Assembly: GCA_035295665.1 (NCBI GenBank) | Contig: DATGIQ010000654.1 | Location: forward strand, 1-31,245 | From: DATGIQ01 sp035295665 | Lineage (GTDB): Bacteria; Planctomycetota; Planctomycetia; Gemmatales; Gemmataceae | Reading direction: 5' to 3' | Length of the DNA: 31,245 nt | Part shown: piece by piece, positions 24,858 through 31,245 of the stretch | Layout: each line of letters opens with the position of its first letter | Position numbering within the stretch: the first letter of the stretch is position 1 | The notes under the pieces: generated by a model | What the model was told of the DNA's origin: nothing | Database searches by the model: none | The model's input: only the letters and a program-made list of their open reading frames with translations | Position numbers and translations under genes: made by a program

Positions 24858-27161
24858 CTACTTGCCGAACAAAAACTTGAGGATATCCCAGTGCCGCCAA
24901 TCGACGTAGAAGGCGAAGAACATCAGCGACAAAATGATCAGCAGCCCCAGATACATGAGGAAGACCTGCACCTGTTCGGGGGCCGGTCGGCCGCGCACCT
25001 TCTCGTAAATCAAAAATGCCATGTGGCCGCCGTCCAGAAGCGGAATTGGCAAGAAATTGATCACCGCCAGACTGACACTGATGATGCCCAGGAAGTTCAG
25101 AAACTCGAAGAAGCCTTCCCCGGCAAAGTGATAGGCAAAGACCGAAATCGAGATCGGCCCATGTAAGGTCTTCGTCGCCGACACCCGCCGCGTCAGCATG
25201 GCCCGGACCTGCTGGAGCGTCTGCACGATCATGTTCCCGGTTCGCTCGAAACCCAACACGATCGCACTGCCGAGCCCATTGGCTTTCTGAAGCCGTAGGT
25301 CCGGCATCAAGAGCAAGCCGCGCTCGGCCAATGGCCAGGTTTCGTCCGGCTGGGCCGCCACGGTGATCTCCACCGGCTGATTGTCCCGCTTCACGCGGAA
25401 CGTCACCTGCTTGAAATCATCCCGTTGCACGGCCGCGAAACTCCAGGCCCATTGATCCATCTCCAGCTCATACCACTGCGACCCGGGGACCGTTTGCTTC
25501 TGCACAGCGTCCCATTCCCGATAGCGCACCGCCTCGATGACCTCACCCTCTTTGAGTCCGGCCTTGGCGGCCGGCGAGTTGGGCTCCACGGCCTCGATCT
25601 TGCACTCCACACGGTAGGCGAGGCCCAGTTCCGGGATGCTCAGCGGATCCGAGGGAGTAAATTGCATTTCGCGGTTGAAGCGCCAGCTCTCGTCCCAGGG
25701 CAACTCGAAGCGGAGCCGTTTCCGTCCCACGCCGTGCAACACGGTCAAGGCGAGGGTTTTCGGACCCTTCTGCCGCCCGGCCCATTGCTTCAGCTCGTAG
25801 GGCAACCGCATGGGATCGATCTCGACGACCTTGACGTTGTCGTTCGCCGCTGCCGGGTCGGGTTCGCTCCGGGCGGTGACGAAGCGGGTCTTGTGGCCAT
25901 CGGCTTCGGCCACTTCGACTTCATTGATGATGTCGCCTTCCAGCGATTCCTTCTTGGCACGCAGCTCCGCTTCCTTGGCCGCGGCCATGGAGCCGTCCCG
26001 GATCGCCGTGATCTGTCCCATCCGCATCCGCATGCCGAAGGTGAAATGGTAGGACGCCGGCACCCGAATGTTCACGGGCGGAGTCTGCGGAGCGGCGCCG
26101 GCCCGACGAACCTGGATGACCATTTCCTTGCCTTCCAACTGCACCAACCGCTGGTAGAATTCGTGGCAATCCTTGAGTTGGGGTGCGAACGGATTGGGAG
26201 GGAGTTCCTTGATTTCCGACGGATGGTCGGGATCGGTGGTGGCAATGATCTCGTCGCCAAAGCCAAAGCTCGGCGTGGCATGGTCGGCGGCACTCTCGAC
26301 CAGCACGGGCGGCAAGCCGGTTTGGCGGACCTTTTTCTCCACCAGCTCGAGCTGATCGGGTTGACGGACACCGATGAGGGGTTGATCGTCCCCCTTGCGG
26401 CGGCGCGGCTCGATTTCGACGGTCTTGGGCGGCTGCGAGCGGGTCTCGTAAACCAGCGTGAGGTTTTCGCCTGCCTGGGAGTGCATCACCTTGGGTAGGA
26501 GATCATCGAAATACGGATGGTCGATCTGGTCAATCCGGTCAATCAAGGCGCCGCTGGGAATCCCCTTCTCCCAAGCCGGCGAGCCCGCTTCCACCGAAGC
26601 AATCTCCGCCGGTGCGCGCTTGACGCCGTGCAGCTGGTACACCAGGCTGAAGCACACCCCCGCCAAGATCACATTCATGACCACGCCAGCGGAAATGATG
26701 GCCATCCGCTGGCCGACCGATTTTTTCTTGAATGAGCGCGGATCGTCGGCGTTGTCGTCCTCCTCAGCGCCCTCGCCGATCATTTTGACGTAGCCCCCCA
26801 AGGGGAACAGCGCGATCTTGTACAGCGTTTCGCCCCACTGGAAGCTACACCCCGGCAATGCCGGGCCGAACCCAACGCTGAAGGTCTGGACATGGACATC
26901 GCACCATTTGGCCAACAAAAAGTGGCCCAGCTCATGAATAAAAATGACGAACCCCAGCCCCAGAAGGACCTTGGCGATCTTCCAGAGACTCTCCAGGCCA
27001 TCGATCCGGACCACCCGGCGCAAAATCAAGATCATCAGGATGCTAAATAGGGCCGGCAGGATCAGACGCACGACCCAAGGGGTGGTCGGCTCCTGGGTAG
27101 CCACCGGAGTACTGGGTGCGGGACCCGCTCCCGCGTGGTCCCGTGGGGGTAGAGTTGGCAT
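24858..27161 (-). CDS. rseP: RseP-like site-2 intramembrane zinc metalloprotease with PDZ domains
   Basis: This is a 767-residue protein, much longer than the roughly 450 of E. coli RseP. There is a Pro/Ala-rich N-terminus, then a helix at about 30-48 (VVRLILPALFSILMILIL). Next comes the zinc-binding helix with HELGH at 76-80. The second metal site, NFLPIPLLDGGH, lies near 700-712, followed by the last helix (LGLLIILSLMFFAFYV). The middle holds three PDZ-like segments: IASVEAGSPAWEKGIPSGA, an internal one around GQITAIRDGS, and IEAVEPNSPAAKAGLKEGE. The expansion is in this periplasmic region. Site-2 proteases cut membrane-bound anti-sigma factors and signal-peptide remnants. The gene follows dxr by 15 bases with a GAGG site before its ATG, the dxr-rseP order seen in many bacteria. 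Confidence 0.92.
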   Translation of the reverse strand: MPTLPPRDHAGAGPAPSTPVATQEPTTPWVVRLILPALFSILMILILRRVVRIDGLESLWKIAKVLLGLGFVIFIHELGHFLLAKWCDVHVQTFSVGFGPALPGCSFQWGETLYKIALFPLGGYVKMIGEGAEEDDNADDPRSFKKKSVGQRMAIISAGVVMNVILAGVCFSLVYQLHGVKRAPAEIASVEAGSPAWEKGIPSGALIDRIDQIDHPYFDDLLPKVMHSQAGENLTLVYETRSQPPKTVEIEPRRRKGDDQPLIGVRQPDQLELVEKKVRQTGLPPVLVESAADHATPSFGFGDEIIATTDPDHPSEIKELPPNPFAPQLKDCHEFYQRLVQLEGKEMVIQVRRAGAAPQTPPVNIRVPASYHFTFGMRMRMGQITAIRDGSMAAAKEAELRAKKESLEGDIINEVEVAEADGHKTRFVTARSEPDPAAANDNVKVVEIDPMRLPYELKQWAGRQKGPKTLALTVLHGVGRKRLRFELPWDESWRFNREMQFTPSDPLSIPELGLAYRVECKIEAVEPNSPAAKAGLKEGEVIEAVRYREWDAVQKQTVPGSQWYELEMDQWAWSFAAVQRDDFKQVTFRVKRDNQPVEITVAAQPDETWPLAERGLLLMPDLRLQKANGLGSAIVLGFERTGNMIVQTLQQVRAMLTRRVSATKTLHGPISISVFAYHFAGEGFFEFLNFLGIISVSLAVINFLPIPLLDGGHMAFLIYEKVRGRPAPEQVQVFLMYLGLLIILSLMFFAFYVDWRHWDILKFLFGK

Positions 27162-27176
27162 GCAGTTACCTCAGCG

Positions 27177-28364
27177 TCACGTTCTCCAGTGACTGACTTC
27201 CTGACGTGCCCAGCGATCGGCAGCCAAGATTTCGTGTAACGTTGGCCGGGCACTGTAGTTATGATTCCCCAAGACCTCGCGGCAAAGGCGCGCGATCTCG
27301 AGGAAACGCACTTCTCCGGCCAGGAACCGACTGACCGCAGCTTCGTTGGCGGCGTTGAGCACAGCGCCGCACGTTCCGCCCCGGCGGGCGACTTCATACC
27401 CTAATTGTACGGCGGGAAACGTTTCGTGATCGGGTTGTTCGAAATGCCAGGCGCCGAGTTCCTGCCATCTGAGCCGGCGTGCCGGCCCGGAAACGCGTTC
27501 CGGATAGGTCAAGGCATACTGAATCGGCAAACGCATATCGGGCGGAGACAGTTGGGCCAGGATGGCTCCATCGCGGAATTCAACAAAGGAATGAATCATC
27601 GATTCCGGATGGATAACGACCTCGATCCGTTCCGGCGGCAGACCGAACAGCCAGCGTGCCTCGATGATTTCCAATGCCTTGTTCATGAGGGTGGCCGAAT
27701 CGACCGTGATCTTTGGTCCCATGCGCCAGGTGGGATGGTTTAGCGCCTGGTCGGGAGAGACCTGGGCCAGCTCAGTCCGCGTGCGTCCGCGGAAGGGGCC
27801 ACCGCTGGCGGTAAGGACGATCCGTTCGACTTCGTTTGGCCGGCCACATTGCATCGCCTGAAACACGGCACTGTGCTCACTATCGACCGGCAAGACGCGC
27901 CCGCCCCGCTTCGCCGCCAGCTCCATGACAAGTGGACCAGCCATGACCAACGTCTCTTTGTTCGCCACCGCCACCGTCTTGCCGGCTTCCAGAGCAGCCC
28001 AGGTCCCGGCCAATCCCGCCGCGCCCACGATGGCGGCCACAACGATATCAACATCCGGATCGGTTACCATGGTCGCGATGCCGTCGGCACCGAACAGCAA
28101 GCGGGTAGAACTGGGTAATCGGTGCGAGTCGAATGCGCCGGCGGCATCGGGGTCGGTGAGCGTGACCCACCGGGGCTGGTGCCGGAACGCTTGGTCCCGG
28201 AGGAGTTCCCGGTTGGCATGGGCGCTGAGGCCAAGCACTTCCAGGCGGTCGCCGAGCTGCTCAATTACGTCCAGGCAGTTTTGGCCGATCGAGCCGGTGG
28301 AGCCGAGCACCACGACCCGGCGGCGGGCGTGTTTTGGTTCGGCAGAAGTGGCGGCTAATGACAC
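27177..28364 (-). CDS. dxr: 1-deoxy-D-xylulose 5-phosphate reductoisomerase
   Basis: This is a 395-residue protein, normal for Dxr. It converts DXP to 2-C-methyl-D-erythritol 4-phosphate with NADPH in the non-mevalonate isoprenoid pathway in the cytoplasm. The NADPH-binding loop GSTGSIG is at 21-27. NKE is at 135-137. The metal and substrate site VDSEHSA is at 160-166 (Asp161, Glu163). TASGGPF at 185-191 and MNKALE at 227-232 complete the active site. IHPESMIHSFVEF and the C-terminal helical domain (GTCGAVLNAANEAAV) are intact. The likely start is GTG at 28364, with GGGGTGA about 8 bases upstream; a nearby ATG is out of frame. It forms an operon with rseP and is divergent from the sigma gene at 28625. 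Confidence 0.96.
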   Translation of the reverse strand: MSLAATSAEPKHARRRVVVLGSTGSIGQNCLDVIEQLGDRLEVLGLSAHANRELLRDQAFRHQPRWVTLTDPDAAGAFDSHRLPSSTRLLFGADGIATMVTDPDVDIVVAAIVGAAGLAGTWAALEAGKTVAVANKETLVMAGPLVMELAAKRGGRVLPVDSEHSAVFQAMQCGRPNEVERIVLTASGGPFRGRTRTELAQVSPDQALNHPTWRMGPKITVDSATLMNKALEIIEARWLFGLPPERIEVVIHPESMIHSFVEFRDGAILAQLSPPDMRLPIQYALTYPERVSGPARRLRWQELGAWHFEQPDHETFPAVQLGYEVARRGGTCGAVLNAANEAAVSRFLAGEVRFLEIARLCREVLGNHNYSARPTLHEILAADRWARQEVSHWRT

Positions 28365-28624
28365 ACATCACCCCGGAAAACCGGGCCCGGTACGCGTGGG
28401 ATCCGAAAGCCGAGTGCCCGTACCCGGACGCAGGCCTTCCTGGCGGGTGCCGGAGCATCGTCATTGTAATCGGGCGGCGGCGAAAGCCGCAACTTGGATT
28501 CGGGATTCGGTTGCGTGGCAAGACCAGCCGCCGGAGCAAATCAGGGCCGGGAGCGAAAAAACTTCGCCGTTTCGCCTTCTCAGGGAAACTATTACGTAGA
28601 CAACGCGGAGGGAGTCACCGACCC

Positions 28625-30154
28625 ATGACCATACCGAGTAACCAAGTGAACTCCATTCTTCGGTACATCCGAAGGCTGGCGGCGGCAGAATGTGCCGTGG
28701 AGATGGCGGACCGCGAACTGCTGCACCGCTTTGTCACCCGCCGTGATGAGGCCGCTTATGCGGTACTGGTCCGCCGGCATGGCCCGATGGTGCTGCGCCT
28801 GTGCCTGCGGGTCCTCCAGCATGAGCAGGACGCCGAGGATGCGTTCCAGGCTACCTTCCTCGTGCTCAGCCGCAAAGCCGCTTCGTTGCTTCCGGTGGAG
28901 TCGCTGGGTGGTTGGCTCTACAGCGTGGCGTACCGCATCGCCCAAAAAGCGCGGATCAATGCCGCCCGACGCCGCAAATACGAAGCCTGCGTGGCTACGC
29001 CGCACTTCGCCGATCCGCTTGGCCAGATCACCGTGCGGGAAGCATACGAGGTCCTGGATCGGGAGCTGGCGCGGCTGCCGGACAAGTTCCGCGTCCCCCT
29101 GGTGCTCTGTTACCTCGAAGGGTTGACGAGGGATGAGGCCGCCCAGCAACTCGGCTTGCCGGCGAGCACGCTCAAGAGCCGGTTGGAGCAGGCACGGGAA
29201 CGGCTGCGGGTGCGTCTTGCTTCCCGTGGGCTGGCGCTTGCGGGGGCACTGGTTGCCTCAATTTTTTCGGAAGGAACGGCCTCGGCTGCCCTTCCGGCGG
29301 TGCTGGTGAATTCGGCCATCGAAACCGCACTCCAGATCGCGGCAGGTGGGCTGACGGCCACGGTGGTCCCGGCCCAGGTTGCCGCTTTAGCAGAAGGAGC
29401 GATGAAAATCATGATCGTGACCAAACTCAAGATCGCCTTTGCGGTGCTGCTCGCCTTGGCCAGCTTCGGGACCGTGGTGCGGTTGGCTCAGGTGAACGCC
29501 GCGGGCCCCGGCCTGAATGCAGAGTCCGCGCCCCAAGCAGTGGCCGACGGAGCACGGCAGGTCGTCGACGACAGCGGCTTGCGCCAGCAAGTGCTGGCAG
29601 GAACGTGGTTCGTGGCCCGGGTGGATGGCGAGAACAATTCGCTCACTCTTCAGATGCACCAACCGGTCGGGTGGGTCGCTTTTCAGCCATTGAAGGGAGC
29701 CAGTCCAAGACAGATCGCTCCGCCCGCGCCCTTGCCCCTGAACTCCCGAGAGGTTCGCGTCGCGGTGCTGCATCCGGGAATTGACTTGCAACTGGGCGTC
29801 GCCGAGAACGCGGAAATCAATATCGACGGCCAGGCGGGGAAGGTGACGGATCTGCAAAGGGGGATGCAGGTCACGTTCCAGCTGGCCCCGGACCGCGCCG
29901 CCATCACGCGCATCGACGCGACCACGCCCGGCAAGGCGGTGGTCCAGGAGATTGATGTTGAGAAGCGGGCGATCACCGTGCTGGTTGGGGGACAAGAATG
30001 GACGGCGCGCCTGGCTGCCGACGCCACGGTGGCGGTTGCGGACCAGCAGAACGCTCAGCTCTCGGACCTCAGTGCCGGGATGACCGTTGGCCTTCGGCTG
30101 GGCGTGGAGGCAGACAAGATCGTGGTCACATCGATCAAGGCCAGCGGCGAATGA
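28625..30154 (+). CDS. ECF-type sigma factor fused to membrane segment and extracytoplasmic C-terminal domain
   Basis: This is a 509-residue protein. The ATG at 28625 has GGAGGGAG about 10 bases upstream; the open frame continues 97 codons further upstream without sigma-factor character and into the divergent dxr gene. Sigma region 2 spans about 30-112 (RHGPMVLRLCLRVLQHEQD, EDAFQATFLVLSRKA). Region 4 spans about 140-197 (PDKFRVPLVLCYLEGLTRDE, LPASTLKSRLEQARERL). Next come a hydrophobic stretch near 203-214 and a clear membrane helix at about 266-286 (TKLKIAFAVLLALASFGTVV). The final 220 residues contain two similar units (INIDGQAGKVTDLQRGMQVT and VAVADQQNAQLSDLSAGMTV). Such tailed ECF factors are known in planctomycetes, where the tail may sense envelope signals or restrain the sigma part. 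Target genes are unknown. Confidence 0.88.
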   Translation: MTIPSNQVNSILRYIRRLAAAECAVEMADRELLHRFVTRRDEAAYAVLVRRHGPMVLRLCLRVLQHEQDAEDAFQATFLVLSRKAASLLPVESLGGWLYSVAYRIAQKARINAARRRKYEACVATPHFADPLGQITVREAYEVLDRELARLPDKFRVPLVLCYLEGLTRDEAAQQLGLPASTLKSRLEQARERLRVRLASRGLALAGALVASIFSEGTASAALPAVLVNSAIETALQIAAGGLTATVVPAQVAALAEGAMKIMIVTKLKIAFAVLLALASFGTVVRLAQVNAAGPGLNAESAPQAVADGARQVVDDSGLRQQVLAGTWFVARVDGENNSLTLQMHQPVGWVAFQPLKGASPRQIAPPAPLPLNSREVRVAVLHPGIDLQLGVAENAEINIDGQAGKVTDLQRGMQVTFQLAPDRAAITRIDATTPGKAVVQEIDVEKRAITVLVGGQEWTARLAADATVAVADQQNAQLSDLSAGMTVGLRLGVEADKIVVTSIKASGE

Positions 30155-30167
30155 ACAAATCCCCGTC

Positions 30168-30210
30168 CCCCTGCCCGCTTGGAGGCATCCTCTCGGTGGG
30201 CAGGGGTTTT
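30168..30210 (+). terminator. Intrinsic terminator of the tailed sigma-factor gene
   Basis: CCCCTGCCC at 30168-30176 pairs perfectly with GGGCAGGGG at 30198-30206. TTTT follows, 13 bases after the stop codon at its start. A second, weaker stem (CCCACC with GGTGGG) follows near 30240-30258. Confidence 0.8.
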
Positions 30211-30339
30211 GCATGCGCTGCCAGGTCGCGCGGAAGCCAACCCACCGCCTTGGGTGGGCTTGAGACCGCCTGGTACACCGGGCTGCAAAGTCCGCGAACT
30301 CTCATCTCTGCCCGTTTTCTCGTCTTCCGGCAAATTTGA

Positions 30340-30367
30340 TTGCAAGCGCCCACCAGCCGGTTAGAAT
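30340..30367 (+). promoter_or_regulatory. Candidate promoter of the right-edge secreted protein
   Basis: TTGCAA (30340-30345), a 16-base spacer and TAGAAT (30362-30367) match the sigma-70 consensus at 4 of 6 and 5 of 6 positions. The -35 hexamer is identical to that of the candidate kinase promoter. Initiation near 30375 would leave a leader of about 125 bases. In the rest of 30211-30500 I see no gene. Confidence 0.45.
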
Positions 30368-30500
30368 ACGGCTCGTGGGATCCAGACCGATGCCCAAGGA
30401 CTTTCACCTGATACATTCTGGTAACAATTGTTGCAGATGGCGCGAACCCAATGTCGGGCTTCGCCGCTGTTGCAACGTCGCGACTTCTGGGAACGATGCC

Positions 30501-31245
30501 ATGAAAAATCGTCTGGCTTCCACGGTCCTTGTTGGCACTGCGGCCATCTTGCTCCTTTTCGTGGGTCGGGTAGTCCGTGCTCAGCCTACCCCGGATACAA
30601 TCAGCTGTGCCTTCGTCAACTGCTCGGTTCCGCCTTGCAACATGTGCCCTCCGGACCCCATGGACAGCTCGGACCAGTGCAACGCCACGCCAATGGTCGT
30701 CTACCCGATCCTCGGATCCACCGATCCGAGCGGCGCGGTCCCGGTGCCGTGGTGGAACAATCTGTTTGGCCACGCAGGTTTGGTTGCTGGCCTGGTCCGC
30801 GCGATCGACGGGACCGCAATTGCAACGGATGCGAGTGTTCTGTGGGAGGCTACCAACACCTTCCGCACCACTGGCCTGGGCGAAGAGAACAACAACTTTA
30901 CGGGTCCCAACCGTATCCTCATGACAGGATATTTGGATCAAAATACGTTTACTCCGTCCCCCACCTTTGTCCAGATCGTCGATCTTCCACCCGATATGGC
31001 GGATCTCTACGATGTGTACATCTACACCTTGGGCGGGGTACCCAACCGCGGCGGCGCGTATGCAGTCAACGGCGGCGATCCGAAGTTTGTCGTCGCCAGT
31101 GCGACGATCCATGGCGATACCGTGTTCAACGGTCCCGATTTCGTCGAAGCGATCGGGGACGATCCCTTCTTCGGCACAGATGACTGGGGGAATTACGTCG
31201 TGTTCCGGGGTTTATCCGGTACCAGCGTTACCATCACCGCGGTCA
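30501..31245 (+). CDS. Secreted protein of unknown function (3' end outside window)
   Basis: At least 248 codons are open to the right edge. The ATG at 30501 begins a clear signal peptide: MKNRLASTVLVGTAAILLLF, then GRVVRAQ with a likely cleavage after RAQ. The upstream region has no strong ribosome binding site. The mature N-terminus is cysteine-rich (CAFVNCSVPPCNMCPP, then DQCN), suggesting disulfides. The following part (WWNNLFG, DLYDVYIYTLGGVPNRGG, WGNYVVFRGLSGTSVTITAV) looks like an all-beta, lectin-like or carbohydrate-binding fold of the sort seen in planctomycete secreted proteins; this is an impression, not an identification. It is downstream of the tailed sigma gene but has its own candidate promoter and is separated from it by a terminator. 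Confidence 0.75.
   Translation, partial: MKNRLASTVLVGTAAILLLFVGRVVRAQPTPDTISCAFVNCSVPPCNMCPPDPMDSSDQCNATPMVVYPILGSTDPSGAVPVPWWNNLFGHAGLVAGLVRAIDGTAIATDASVLWEATNTFRTTGLGEENNNFTGPNRILMTGYLDQNTFTPSPTFVQIVDLPPDMADLYDVYIYTLGGVPNRGGAYAVNGGDPKFVVASATIHGDTVFNGPDFVEAIGDDPFFGTDDWGNYVVFRGLSGTSVTITAV

Noticed and set aside
28334..28624. N-terminal extension of the tailed sigma factor by 97 codons
   Set aside because: The extension overlaps the start of dxr on the other strand, has no sigma-factor character, and a good ribosome binding site precedes the ATG at 28625.

Overview
This GC-rich window looks like chromosomal DNA of a planctomycete, most likely in or near the Gemmataceae. Four things point there: two giant surface proteins with an N-terminal LEDR motif (LEPR-XLL-like); a Ser/Thr kinase fused to an NTPase and an FGE-sulfatase domain, next to an ECF sigma factor; a second sigma factor with a membrane segment and an extracytoplasmic tail; and abundant small intergenic palindromes. 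Taxonomy is inferred from gene content; no 16S gene is present.

Positions 1-10.3 kb, all minus strand, encode surface or secreted proteins. They are a giant kelch plus PKD-like protein (runs off the left edge), a BNR/Asp-box propeller protein sharing the same PKD-like modules, and a small secreted protein of unknown function. Hairpins resembling terminators lie after the last two. Positions 10.4-17.1 kb, also minus strand, hold an ECF sigma factor and a 1911-residue kinase/NTPase/FGE protein, a pairing common in planctomycetes.

Positions 17.4-24.7 kb, plus strand, form the most interesting block. A 43-residue basic peptide with an excellent ribosome binding site is followed by a strong hairpin, a TPR protein broken by a frameshift, an HlyD-like adaptor, a C39-peptidase ABC transporter and a second ABC transporter with complementary sequence degeneracies. 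HlyD, C39-ABC and the second ABC overlap by 4 bases at each junction, so they are translationally coupled. I read this as a two-ABC peptide-processing and export cassette with a candidate substrate gene at its head. No known peptide-modifying enzyme is visible in the window.

Positions 24.8-28.4 kb, minus strand, are the housekeeping pair dxr-rseP (isoprenoid synthesis and site-2 protease). Divergent from them is the sigma factor with a transmembrane tail (28.6-30.2 kb), closed by a clear terminator. The window ends in a secreted protein of unknown function that is cut by the right edge.

Two themes recur. First, modular repeat growth: the PKD-like units are ordered A-C in one protein and A-B-C, A-B-B-C, A-B-B-B-C in its neighbour. 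Second, small repeated or palindromic DNA appears both between genes and in frame inside protein linkers.
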